From NCBI GenBank assembly GCA_030681645.1, contig JAUXRX010000015.1, positions 124,001 through 188,000 of the forward strand: a stretch of DNA of 64,000 nt, read 5' to 3'. The stretch's first letter is position 1, and every line of letters begins with the position of its first letter. A program made the position numbers and the translations under genes. Under the pieces are notes generated by a model. It saw only the letters and a program-made list of their open reading frames with translations. It made no database searches and was not told the origin of the DNA. Origin of the DNA: Archangium sp. GTDB taxonomy: Bacteria > Myxococcota > Myxococcia > Myxococcales > Myxococcaceae. This document shows positions 16,662-25,009 of this stretch, one piece after another.

Positions 16662-17744
16662 TCAGCCGCCGATGAGCTTCCTGAGCCAGTCGAAGAAGTT
16701 CTGAATGGGGTTCTTCGGGGCCTCGGGCGCGGCAGGGGCGGGCGCCGGCTCTTCGGGCTTGGGAATGCGGTCCTCGCCACGCGCATCGAGCATCTTCGTG
16801 GTCGCCTCGCCCACGGCCACCAGCCAGGTGTCCCAGTCCTGGGCGCGGTTGATGCCCTCGAAGTTCTCCTGGTACTCCCGTTCCAGCTGGGCCGGGTTTT
16901 CCCAGGCCAGCAGGCTCGAGTCGCGGCCACCCATCGCGTCGAGGAACTCCTTGAGCTTCGGGTCGGCGTTGCGCATGTCGCCCAGCGGGTAGTCAGGCTG
17001 CGCGTTGAAGTCGCGGTAGAAGTTCTTGGTGCCGTAGACCATCTCGGCGAGGTTGTACTCGCCGTCGGTGAAGGCGTACTCGCGCGCCGCGATGCCGAAG
17101 CCCTCGTTGATCGCCCCGCTGCCGCCGCCGTGCGCGTCGTTGAAGGCATGGAAGAGCTCGTGCGCGAGGATGTTGGCGAGGTTCTGCGTGTCGCCCAGGG
17201 CGTTCTGATCGAGCACCACCGCGTTGTCGCTGGGGCGGTATTCCAGCTTGCCTTCGTAGTCGCCCACGCTGATGGAAGTGGTGGCGAGCGTCTCGGCGTA
17301 CACGTCGAGGCGGCCGGTCTCCATGCAGCGCGTCAGGCCCGCGGTGAGTTCGGCGCCGGGCGGCTTGCCGTTCTCGTCGCGCACCGTCGCCTGGATGAAG
17401 GTGTCCAGCAGGCCCTCCTGGCGGATCTTCTCCATGGTGGCGTGCGAGCCCGCCATGTCCTGCGCCTTGAAGTAGTCGCCGATCATCGTCCGGGTGGCGT
17501 CGTCGGTCTTGCCCGCCTTCAGCGCGTCGATGACCTGCGTCTCGGTGACCGGGCCGCTCTCCTTCACCGGCGTCACCTGAGAGGCCTTCGCCACGCCCCT
17601 GAGCCCCGTCGACGGGACGAACGCATCACGCGGACGCAGCGTCGAGGCCGGCCTGGGCGGCGGCGGCCGGGCGACGCTGCGGGCGGCGGTGGAAACGGCG
17701 GGGCGGTACGCTGCGTTGGAACCAGTTCGGTTGATGGAGGCCAT
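16662..17744 (-). CDS. Putative zinc metalloprotease with HExxH motif, no Sec signal
   Basis: A 360-residue protein. The N-terminal 55 residues are Pro/Arg/Ser/Ala-rich (RPPPPRPAS) and no hydrophobic signal is seen. Residues 60-160 are helical. The active-site block is LAHELFHAFNDAHG with His195, Glu196, His199 and, ten residues after the first, His205; Glu214 follows in INEGFG. This fits a zincin, either metzincin-like with Asn in place of the usual Gly, or a gluzincin/M91-type effector protease using Glu214. The C-terminus has a Pro/Ala stretch and an amphipathic end (PIQNFFDWLRKLIGG). The disordered N-terminus resembles that of the peptidoglycan hydrolase at 21.0-22.5 kb. Function as a secreted or injected toxin is inference only. 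Confidence 0.7.
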   Translation of the reverse strand: MASINRTGSNAAYRPAVSTAARSVARPPPPRPASTLRPRDAFVPSTGLRGVAKASQVTPVKESGPVTETQVIDALKAGKTDDATRTMIGDYFKAQDMAGSHATMEKIRQEGLLDTFIQATVRDENGKPPGAELTAGLTRCMETGRLDVYAETLATTSISVGDYEGKLEYRPSDNAVVLDQNALGDTQNLANILAHELFHAFNDAHGGGSGAINEGFGIAAREYAFTDGEYNLAEMVYGTKNFYRDFNAQPDYPLGDMRNADPKLKEFLDAMGGRDSSLLAWENPAQLEREYQENFEGINRAQDWDTWLVAVGEATTKMLDARGEDRIPKPEEPAPAPAAPEAPKNPIQNFFDWLRKLIGG

Positions 17745-17986
17745 GCCCGGTTGTCGAAGGAGCCCTCGGCGGCGCCCGCGCCCGCGGTGTCCTCGTCATT
17801 TACGTTTCGGGCAACTTCATCATCGAGTTCAGTGGCTTGCGCGAGTCCGCGACTGCGACACCGATGCGCCACCTGCTTCGTGGAACTGGAGCGGAGCCAC
17901 GAGACTGGGAGCCAGAAGCAGCGAGCGAAGGGCGGAAAACGTCGTTGCAGAGTGTGCGTGCATGTCCGGCTACGGTCCGCCGCATC
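17745..17986. promoter_or_regulatory. Divergent intergenic region, no gene seen
   Basis: This 242-bp region between the zinc protease and glutamate dehydrogenase genes is lower in GC than its surroundings around 17805-17835. I checked it for a tRNA fold and saw none. Its long open frames are extensions of the neighbouring genes with no family similarity. It presumably holds the promoters of both flanking genes. Confidence 0.4.
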
Positions 17987-20932
17987 GTGAAGAAAACAGC
18001 AGAGGACGCAGGCGATTCGAAGCAGTGGTTGAACACGGCGATGCCCCCGGGCTTCTTCGCAGCGATGCGGGACGAACCCGAGGCGCTGGCCATTCTCTCG
18101 CGCGAGCTGATGACGCTTCGCCACAACCAGCACCTGGTGCTCGCCGATCGGCCCACCGCGCTGATCATGGCCAACCGCAACACGCCCGGCTCGCTCTACG
18201 AGGCGTTGACGCTGCGCGCGGGCCCGGTGCGCGCCATCTCGTACGCGATGTTCGCGCACTCCGAGGCGTGCATTCCCGGCCTGAAGGAGACGCTGGAGAT
18301 CCAGCGCTTCGAGTTCGACTGCAAGCCTGACGCGGAGATCGCCCAGGGGCTCGCGGGCGAGGTGAAGGTGCCCGAAGCGGTGCGCGCGCCGATCTGGGCC
18401 GAGGTGAAGAAGTCCTTCGAAGGCTTCGGCGAGAAGGCCTTCGACCGCCTGCTGGCCGTCTTCTGGCTCAACAACCCCAACCACACGAAGAACGCCCTGC
18501 CCCGGCGCCTGGCCCAGCGGCTCCATTCGTTGTTCCGGTGCGAGCAGACCGGCGGGCTCTCGCTCGAGCTCGAGCCGATCGAGGAGCACGAGAACGAGAC
18601 GCGGGTGTCCTTCGCCGTGGCCAGCCCCCCCCAGAAGGGGTTCCTCGCGCAGATGATGGAGGTCTTCAACCGCCTCGATCTCGGCATCACTGGCGCCTCG
18701 GTGCTCCAGGTCTCGACGGGTATTCAGCACTACGCGGTGAACACCTTCTACGTGCGGCCGCGCAACGGCGAGCGCCTGGTGCAGGGGTCTGCGCTCGACA
18801 CGCAGCTGCGACGCGAGCTGTTCAACACGCAGATCCTCGACGCGAACTCGCCGGAGTATCAGCACGGCGTGGCGAAGGGCCGCATGAGCGGGGAAGACGC
18901 GTCGCTGGTGCGCGCCTTCGTCGCCTTCTGCCACACCAACCTCGGGCACGGGCAGCCAGACCGCTTCGACTGGGACGAGGTGCAGAGCGCCTTCCAGGCC
19001 AACCCGCAGCTGGTGCAGCAGCTGGTGCAGCTCTTCCGCACCCGCTTCACCCCGGGCCTGAAGAACCGCGAGAAGGTCTACGCGGCGGCGCTGGAATCGG
19101 CGGCGCACGCGGTGAAGAACTTCAACACCGGGCACAAGCACCTCGACGACCTGCGCCGCACCATCTTCGGCTGCTGCCTGGTCTTCATCCGCCACACGCT
19201 CAAGACGAACTTCTTCGTCAACAAGAAGCAGGCCTTCGCCTTCCGCCTCAGCCCCGCGTACCTCGCGGACCTGGGGCCTGAGTTCACCAGCGACCTGCCC
19301 GCGGCCACGCCCTTCCGCGTCACCTTCTTCTTCACCCGCGACGGCTTCGGGTACCACATCGGGTTCTCCGACATCGCGCGCGGCGGCTGGCGCACGGTCA
19401 TCTGCCGCACCGACGACGACTTCCTCACCAACGCGGCCACCCTGTTCCGCGAGAACTTCGTGCTCGCGCACACCCAGCACCTCAAGAACAAGGACATCTA
19501 CGAGGGCGGCTCGAAGCTGGTGATGCTGATGGACGCGTCGACCCTCGAGGCGCGCGATCAAGAGACCCGCTACCTCTACAACCTGCAGCGCGCGGTCATT
19601 CACGCCTTCCTCGATCTCTACGTCACGAAGGACGGCGTGGCCTCGAACCCGAGCGTGGTGGACTACTACCGCGAGGACGAGCCCATCGAGCTCGGGCCCG
19701 ACGAGAACATGCACGACGTGATGATCGAGGAGATCGCGCAGATCTCGCGCGACCGCGGCTACATCCTCGGCATCGGGGTGATGTCGAGCAAGCACGTGGG
19801 CATCAACCACAAGGAATACGCGGTCACGTCCACGGGCCTGGTCACCTTCACCGAGATCACGCTCAAGCAGCTGGGCATCAACATCCGCAAGGACCCCTTC
19901 TCGGTGAAGTTCACCGGCGGGCCCAACGGCGACGTCGCGGGCAACGCGATGAACCTGATGCTGGCGCGCTGCCCGAAGATGGCGATCACGCTCATCCTCG
20001 ACGGCACCGCGGCGCTGGTGGACCCGAAGGGGGCCAATCACAAGGCGCTGGCGAACATCGTGCTGAAGAAGGACCTCGACGGCTTCGACCCGAAGGCGCT
20101 GCACGTGGGCGGCTTCATGCTCTTCCGCACGGGCAACCGGAAGGCGGGCCTGAAGGAACAGTACCGCCGGGTCACCCAGACCCCGAGCGGGCTCAAGGAG
20201 GAATGGATCTCGGTCGACGACTTCTCGCGGCAGTTCGGCGAGCTGATCTTCTCGGTGAAGGCCGACGTCTTCATTCCCGGGGGTGGGCGGCCGGAGACCA
20301 TCGACAAGGACAACTGGCAGCGCTTCCTGCTCGCCGACGGCACGCCGTCGTCACGGGCGATCGTGGAAGGCGCGAACTCCTTCATCACCCCCGCGGCGCG
20401 GCTCGAGCTGCAGAAGAAGGGCGTGATCGTGATGCGCGACGCGTCGGCCAACAAGTGCGGCGTCATCTCGTCGTCGTACGAGATCATCGCCAACCTGGTG
20501 CTGAGCGAGCAGGAGTTCCTCGCGAACAAGAAGCGCTACGTGAAGGGCGTGCTCGAGATCCTCGAGCGGCGCGCCAGCGACGAGGCGAACCTCATCTTCC
20601 GCCGCCACCAGGAGACCGGGCGTCCGTTCACCGAGATCTCCGACGGCATCAGCGTGGAGATCAACAACAACTACGCGCGCCTCTTCAAGTTCTTCCAGGC
20701 GCGGCCTGAGCTCGCGCTCAAGAAGCCGTGGCGCAAGGCGATCATGAGCCACCTGCCCACGATCCTGCGGGAGGACGCGCGGTTCAACGATCGGCTGCCG
20801 CGCCTGCCACAGAAGTACCGCTCGGCGATCCTCGCGGCGGAGATCGGCTCGTCGATGGTCTACCGCGGCGATCGCGACTCGGACTTCGAAGACACGGTGC
20901 GCCTGCACGTCGAGCGCACCTTCCCCGACTGA
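17987..20932 (+). CDS. NAD-specific glutamate dehydrogenase, large type
   Basis: About 981 residues from a GTG at 17987. The C-terminal half carries the catalytic core of the large GDH family: VTFFFTRDGFGYHIGFSDIA, RGGWRTVICR, KNKDIYEGGSKLV (catalytic Lys region), TGGPNGDVAGNAM and IVEGANSFITPAA, then NKCGVISSSYEI. These enzymes oxidise glutamate to 2-oxoglutarate and ammonia with NAD+, in a catabolic role. The N-terminal half is the regulatory extension that distinguishes this class from the 50-kDa GDH; the protein is shorter than the ~1600-residue Pseudomonas type. The ORF opens at 17837 but residues before the GTG show no conservation; ATG at 18041 (MPPGFFAAM) is another possible start. 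It is convergent with the hydrolase gene. Confidence 0.9.
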   Translation: MKKTAEDAGDSKQWLNTAMPPGFFAAMRDEPEALAILSRELMTLRHNQHLVLADRPTALIMANRNTPGSLYEALTLRAGPVRAISYAMFAHSEACIPGLKETLEIQRFEFDCKPDAEIAQGLAGEVKVPEAVRAPIWAEVKKSFEGFGEKAFDRLLAVFWLNNPNHTKNALPRRLAQRLHSLFRCEQTGGLSLELEPIEEHENETRVSFAVASPPQKGFLAQMMEVFNRLDLGITGASVLQVSTGIQHYAVNTFYVRPRNGERLVQGSALDTQLRRELFNTQILDANSPEYQHGVAKGRMSGEDASLVRAFVAFCHTNLGHGQPDRFDWDEVQSAFQANPQLVQQLVQLFRTRFTPGLKNREKVYAAALESAAHAVKNFNTGHKHLDDLRRTIFGCCLVFIRHTLKTNFFVNKKQAFAFRLSPAYLADLGPEFTSDLPAATPFRVTFFFTRDGFGYHIGFSDIARGGWRTVICRTDDDFLTNAATLFRENFVLAHTQHLKNKDIYEGGSKLVMLMDASTLEARDQETRYLYNLQRAVIHAFLDLYVTKDGVASNPSVVDYYREDEPIELGPDENMHDVMIEEIAQISRDRGYILGIGVMSSKHVGINHKEYAVTSTGLVTFTEITLKQLGINIRKDPFSVKFTGGPNGDVAGNAMNLMLARCPKMAITLILDGTAALVDPKGANHKALANIVLKKDLDGFDPKALHVGGFMLFRTGNRKAGLKEQYRRVTQTPSGLKEEWISVDDFSRQFGELIFSVKADVFIPGGGRPETIDKDNWQRFLLADGTPSSRAIVEGANSFITPAARLELQKKGVIVMRDASANKCGVISSSYEIIANLVLSEQEFLANKKRYVKGVLEILERRASDEANLIFRRHQETGRPFTEISDGISVEINNNYARLFKFFQARPELALKKPWRKAIMSHLPTILREDARFNDRLPRLPQKYRSAILAAEIGSSMVYRGDRDSDFEDTVRLHVERTFPD

Positions 20933-20937
20933 CCTCA

Positions 20938-20992
20938 TGAACCTCTCCCTGCGACGCGGGGAGAGGTCGGCCGCAGGCCGGGTGAGGGGCGC
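20938..20992. repeat. Family B palindromic repeat between convergent genes
   Basis: ACCTCTCCCTGCGACGCGGG then GAGAGGT forms a stem of ACCTCTCCC / GGGAGAGGT-like arms, followed by CGGCCGCAGGCCGGGTGAGG. It fills the 66-bp gap between two stop codons and could fold as a transcription terminator in both directions. Similar copies are at 3909-3952, 61643-61689 and 61822-61853. Confidence 0.7.
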
Positions 20993-20998
20993 TTTGAA

Positions 20999-22474
20999 CT
21001 ACGCCAGCTCGGGGAAGCGCTTCGCGTAGTACTGCCGGAACTCCCCGGCAGTGATCTGCCCGTTCTTGTCGAGATCGAAGATCTTGTTCACCCGCGCGAC
21101 CTCGGCCCCGCCGATGTTGTAGCTGTCTGGCTTGCCCACGCCGGCGGGCCAGAACGTGGCCATGTAGAGGTCGGTGCCCGAGTTGATCTTCCCCTTGAAG
21201 GGCGCGTAGTACTTCTCGACGTACTTGAGCTGCTCGAGCGCGCTCATCTTGCTCAGCGCCTCGGTGGTGGTGCCCAGGCCGCGTGCGGTGGCCGGCATGA
21301 ACTGAATGAGGCCGGTGGCGCCGCCGTTCGGGTTCTTCGCGGTGGTGCTCATGCCGCTCTCGTTCTTCATCACCGCCAGCACCCACTCGGGCTTCACGCC
21401 CAGGCGGGCGGCCATTTCCTTCACCTTCTGCAGGAACTCGGGCCCGTGCTTCTGCACCGCCATCGCCTCGAGCTCACGCGCGGTGGAGGTGTTGGACGTG
21501 GGCGGCGTCGGGGTGACCGGCGTGGGACCCGGCGCAGGCTGCGCGAGCAGTGAGGCGCGCGTCTCGGGCCCGACGATGCCGTCGACCTGGAGCCCCTTCG
21601 CCACCTGGTACGCGCGCACCGCGGCCTGCGTCTTCGGGCCGAACGAGCCGTCGATGGGGCCGGGATCGAAGCCGGCCGCCGCGAGCTTCTTCTGCAGGTC
21701 TTCCACGGCCGGGCCGCTGGTGCCGTTCCGCAGCCAGGTGGAGCGATCGGTGGTGATGTTCTCGACGCTGGTCGAAGGCGGCGCCCCGCTCGGGCCGCTG
21801 GGGCCGGCCGGCGCGGTGGGCGCAGCGGGCGTGGGCACGTTCGCCGGAGGAGCGCCGGAGTAGTGCATCACCGCGAGCACCTTCCACCCGCTGTGCACGC
21901 CGGTGGACTGGGACACGGCCTGCGTGCCGTCCTTGTTCACGTTGTTCGAGCCGATGAACTTCGGCTGCCCGTTCGCATCGCGGCCCTCGAAGACGACGAC
22001 GTGATGGCCCTTGGTGCCGTCCTTCTTCGTGTACTCGAAGGCGACCACGTCACCGGGCCTGGCCTGGTCGAGCGAGGTCTGAGTGAAGTTCGGGTCTTTC
22101 TTCAGGTTCGAGATGAGGCTGGTGACGCCGGCGTGCCCCTCGCTCTTCGGGATCTGCCCGGTGGCGGTGAGCAGGCCCGAGACGAAGTTGGCGCAGTTGA
22201 CGGTGTCGGGCACCCAGTCCTGCATCGCGTCGCCGAGCTTCGTGTTGTTGGCGAGCTTCAGATCGTGCGCGCTCTGACCCATCACGCTCTTCGCGAGCGC
22301 GATCACCTGCTCTCCCGGCGTCACCTCGGGGGACGCGGTGCCCAGCGAGACGGGGCCCGAGCGCGTGGTCTCGAAGCCGTCGTTGTCAGCGCGCGGCGGC
22401 GGCCGGGCGGGGAGCTGCTCCTGGGGGCGGGGCTGCGTGACGGGGAGCGAAGGGCGCGGTTGATTGATCTTCAT
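20999..22474 (-). CDS. Multidomain peptidoglycan hydrolase: CHAP/NlpC - PG-binding - lytic transglycosylase - EF hand
   Basis: A 491-residue protein. Residues 1-55 are Pro/Arg-rich with no signal peptide. A papain-like amidase domain (about 60-215) has Cys94 in TVNCANFVSG and His157/158 in TKGHHVVVFEG. A PG_binding_1 domain (about 255-320, VEDLQKKLAAAGFDPGPIDG, FGPKTQAAV) follows. A lytic transglycosylase (SLT) domain at about 340-450 has the catalytic Glu in AVMKNESGM and the GLIQFMPAT block. An EF-hand calcium loop ends the protein (DLDKNGQITAGEF). It should cut both the peptide and the glycan parts of the cell wall. Absence of a Sec signal with two lytic domains suggests export by another route, such as a contractile system or lysis (inference). 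Confidence 0.88.
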   Translation of the reverse strand: MKINQPRPSLPVTQPRPQEQLPARPPPRADNDGFETTRSGPVSLGTASPEVTPGEQVIALAKSVMGQSAHDLKLANNTKLGDAMQDWVPDTVNCANFVSGLLTATGQIPKSEGHAGVTSLISNLKKDPNFTQTSLDQARPGDVVAFEYTKKDGTKGHHVVVFEGRDANGQPKFIGSNNVNKDGTQAVSQSTGVHSGWKVLAVMHYSGAPPANVPTPAAPTAPAGPSGPSGAPPSTSVENITTDRSTWLRNGTSGPAVEDLQKKLAAAGFDPGPIDGSFGPKTQAAVRAYQVAKGLQVDGIVGPETRASLLAQPAPGPTPVTPTPPTSNTSTARELEAMAVQKHGPEFLQKVKEMAARLGVKPEWVLAVMKNESGMSTTAKNPNGGATGLIQFMPATARGLGTTTEALSKMSALEQLKYVEKYYAPFKGKINSGTDLYMATFWPAGVGKPDSYNIGGAEVARVNKIFDLDKNGQITAGEFRQYYAKRFPELA

Positions 22475-22537
22475 CGTCCTACATCATCCGCCTGATCGGC
22501 CTTTCGGTTGCGGTGTGTGCCAGTGTGCGCGCCTTCA

Positions 22538-24562
22538 ATGAGACGGTTCGTCTTCACGGTCTCGGTAGGAGCGGTGCTCCTCTTCCTGGTGCAGCCGATG
22601 GCGGCACGCGCCTTGTTGCCGTGGTTCGGTGGCTCCGCCGCGGTGTGGACCACCTGCCAGCTCTTCTTCCAGGTGCTGCTGCTGGGCGGGTACGCGTGGA
22701 CTCACGGGCTGGTGGCTCGGCTGCCGCCGCGACGGCAGGTGGTCGCGCAGCTCACGCTGGTGTCGATCGCAGCGCTGTCACTGCTCGTCACCGCGGCGTG
22801 GTGGGGAGGGCCGGTGATCCCCGGCGTCGCCCTTCGTCCCCCCGACAGCACGTGGCCGATTCCGCGGCTGCTGCTGACGTTGTTGTTGTCGGTGGGTCTC
22901 CCCTACTTCGCGCTGGCGACCACGGGACCGCTGCTGCAGGCGTGGGCCTCGACCGCGCGGGTGACCACGGGCTCGGTGTACCGGCTGTACGCCGTGTCGA
23001 ATGCGGGCTCGCTGCTGGGGCTGCTGGCGTACCCTTTCCTGCTCGAGCCGGTGGCGACGTTGCGGGTGCAGGGCTGGGTCTGGGCGGCGGGCTTCGTCGC
23101 CTGGGGCGTGGGGCTCGTCGTCGCCGGCAAGTCCGTTCATCCCGAGCGGAGTCGAGGGAGCCCTCCCGCTCACCCCGAGCGAGTCCCATCCACTCCCCCC
23201 GAGCGGAGTCGAGGGGCGCTCGGGAGGAACTGGCTGGCGCTCTCCGCCGGACCGGTGGTGCTGCTGCTCGCGGTGACCAACCACCTCACGCAGGAGGTCG
23301 CGCCGATTCCGTTCCTCTGGGTGCTGCCGCTGGTGGTCTACCTGCTCAGCTTCATCGTCACCTTCGAGAGCGAGCGTTGGTACCGCCGCGCCTGGGTGCT
23401 GCCGCTGCTGGCCCTGCTCTCGGTGGGCATCGCGGCCCTGCGCAGCGTGGAGCACGACCTGCCGCTGCCCGCGCGCATCGTGGCGTACGTGCTCTTCCTC
23501 TTCGTGGCCTGCGTGGCGTCGCACGGCGAGCTCGCGAGCACGAAGCCCGACGAGTCGCAGCTCACGCGCTTCTATGCCTTCATGGCCACCGGCGGCGCGC
23601 TCGGCGGTGTCTTCGTGGGCCTGCTCGCCCCCGCGCTCTTCACCGGCTTCTACGAGCTCGAGCTGGGCATCGTGTTCCTGCTCGGCGCGGTGGCGTTGCA
23701 GCAGACGGCGAAGGGGGCGATTCGCGCCGCGTGGCCGCTGATCACCGGGGTGGCGTTGATGCTGCTCATCGGCGTGCTCGAGCACCGGCGCGGCGTGCTC
23801 GCGTCACGGCGCGACTTCTTCGGCGTGGTGCGGGTGGTGCTCTCGGGTGACGGCGACGACGAGACCCACCTGCTCATGCATGGCCGCACGGTGCATGGCG
23901 CGCAGCAACTCCATCACCGCGATCAGCCGACCACCTACTACGCGCTGGAGAGCGGCATCGGCAGGCTGCTCACGCTCGAGCGCGCCACGCCGCGCAGGGT
24001 GGGCGTGATCGGCCTGGGCATCGGCACGCTCGCCGCCTACGGGCTGCCCGGCGAGGTGTACCGCTTCTATGAAATCAGCCCGGCGGTGATCGACTACGCG
24101 CAGAGCGAGGCGTTCACGTTCCTCTCGAGGTCGAAGGCGAAGACCGAGATCGCGCCCGGCGACGCGCGCACCACCCTCGAGCGGGAGCCGCCGCAAGCCT
24201 TCGACGTGCTGGTGCTCGACGCGTTCTCCAGCGACTCGGTGCCGGTGCACCTGCTCACGAAGGAAGCGATGGCGCTCTACCTCACCCACCTCGCGCCGGG
24301 CGGCGTGCTCGCGTTTCACCTGTCCAATCGTTCGCTCGAGCTGGTGCCGGTGGCCGCGCGCGTGGGCCGTGAGCTGGGCCTCGAGGCCGCCGTCATTCGC
24401 GCAGACGCGAAGAGCAACTGGGCGCTGCCCTCACGGTGGTTGCTGCTGGCGCGCTCGCGCGCTTCCTTCGCAGGCCTCGCGCTCACCGACGAGCACCCGC
24501 CGTCCGACGTGCCGCTCTGGACCGACGACTTCTCGTCGCTCTGGCGCGTGGTGCGTTGGTAG
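22538..24562 (+). CDS. Membrane-embedded spermidine-synthase-like protein
   Basis: A 674-residue protein. Residues about 5-420 contain roughly ten or more hydrophobic helices. The C-terminal domain (about 430-660) has a Rossmann methyltransferase/spermidine-synthase fold: VGVIGLGIGTLAAYG, YEISPAVIDYAQ and FDVLVLDAFSSDSVPVHLLT, with the Asp-Ala-Phe-x-x-Asp catalytic-type block. Such fusions are common in bacteria and called 'fused MFS/spermidine synthase'; whether they make spermidine is unproven. A stretch between two helices (KSVHPERSRGSPP through PPERSRGALG) is encoded by family A palindromic repeats at 23134-23220, an in-frame insertion into a loop. ATG at 22538 is picked because the first helix follows directly. 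Confidence 0.85.
   Translation: MRRFVFTVSVGAVLLFLVQPMAARALLPWFGGSAAVWTTCQLFFQVLLLGGYAWTHGLVARLPPRRQVVAQLTLVSIAALSLLVTAAWWGGPVIPGVALRPPDSTWPIPRLLLTLLLSVGLPYFALATTGPLLQAWASTARVTTGSVYRLYAVSNAGSLLGLLAYPFLLEPVATLRVQGWVWAAGFVAWGVGLVVAGKSVHPERSRGSPPAHPERVPSTPPERSRGALGRNWLALSAGPVVLLLAVTNHLTQEVAPIPFLWVLPLVVYLLSFIVTFESERWYRRAWVLPLLALLSVGIAALRSVEHDLPLPARIVAYVLFLFVACVASHGELASTKPDESQLTRFYAFMATGGALGGVFVGLLAPALFTGFYELELGIVFLLGAVALQQTAKGAIRAAWPLITGVALMLLIGVLEHRRGVLASRRDFFGVVRVVLSGDGDDETHLLMHGRTVHGAQQLHHRDQPTTYYALESGIGRLLTLERATPRRVGVIGLGIGTLAAYGLPGEVYRFYEISPAVIDYAQSEAFTFLSRSKAKTEIAPGDARTTLEREPPQAFDVLVLDAFSSDSVPVHLLTKEAMALYLTHLAPGGVLAFHLSNRSLELVPVAARVGRELGLEAAVIRADAKSNWALPSRWLLLARSRASFAGLALTDEHPPSDVPLWTDDFSSLWRVVRW
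23134..23220. repeat. Family A palindromic repeats inserted in frame in a membrane-protein gene
   Basis: Three copies in the same orientation lie at 23134-23159, 23168-23186 and 23194-23220, each containing CCCGAGCG and GTCGAGGG or a close variant. They keep the reading frame and encode the PERSRG-type loop of the spermidine-synthase-like protein. Confidence 0.8.
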
Positions 24563-24610
24563 TCAGGCGCCTGTTCCCATTTCCCTCGCGGTCGTTACCC
24601 TCGGAAGCAG

Positions 24611-24922
24611 ATGCCCGGCACGCCCATGAAGCTCTTTCGCATCGTCAGCCTGGCCGAGGGGGTGTCGTGGCTGCTCCTCTTCTTCGTCGCCATGCCCCTC
24701 AAGTACGGCGCTGGCTGGCCGGAGGGCGTGTGGCTGATGGGCCGGGTGCACGGCGGGCTGTTCGTGCTGTTCGTCTTCAGCCTCGCCCGCGCGGCGGTGG
24801 ACGCGGACTGGGGTGCGCGCGAGATCGCCCGCGCCTTCGCCGCTTCGCTCGTGCCCTTCGGCGCCTTCTGGCTCGAGCGCCGGTTCCGCGAAGAGTCGCG
24901 CGCCGCCGCTGGCTCGCGCTGA
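24611..24922 (+). CDS. DUF3817 family small membrane protein
   Basis: A 103-residue protein (98 from the alternative ATG at 24626, MKLFRIVSLAEG). The family hallmark is the start LFRIVSLAEGVSWLLLFF followed by GRVHGGLFVLFVFSLA, giving two to three transmembrane helices. DUF3817 proteins are small integral membrane proteins of unknown function. Cut at 24626 the length matches the family better, but the ATG at 24611 has the better position relative to an AAG-rich leader (CGGAAGCAG). It stands 48 bp after the spermidine-synthase-like gene on the same strand and may be co-transcribed. Confidence 0.8.
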   Translation: MPGTPMKLFRIVSLAEGVSWLLLFFVAMPLKYGAGWPEGVWLMGRVHGGLFVLFVFSLARAAVDADWGAREIARAFAASLVPFGAFWLERRFREESRAAAGSR

Positions 24923-24969
24923 AGACCGCGCCGCGCGCCCTGGCCTCCTGCGGGAAGAAGCGCTCGAAG

Positions 24970-25006
24970 CGCGCCTGGGAGCGCGGAGGCGTGCGCTCCC
25001 AGGTGC
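24970..25006. terminator. Strong hairpin between convergent genes
   Basis: A perfect 11-bp inverted repeat, CCTGGGAGCGC (24974-24984) and GCGCTCCCAGG (24993-25003), encloses an 8-base loop and can be extended by about three pairs including a G-U. No U-run follows. It lies between the stops of the DUF3817 and PPC genes and would terminate both by structure alone (inference). Confidence 0.55.
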
Positions 25007-25009
25007 CGC

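Noticed and set aside
17745..17986. Possible tRNA or small RNA gene in the divergent region
   Set aside because: No acceptor/anticodon/T-arm arrangement could be folded by eye; the T-loop consensus GGTTCGAATCC is absent.
17573..20104. 843-codon minus-strand open frame opposite glutamate dehydrogenase
   Set aside because: It lies antisense to a clearly conserved gene and has only Arg/Leu/Val/Glu-rich composition typical of antisense frames in GC-rich DNA.
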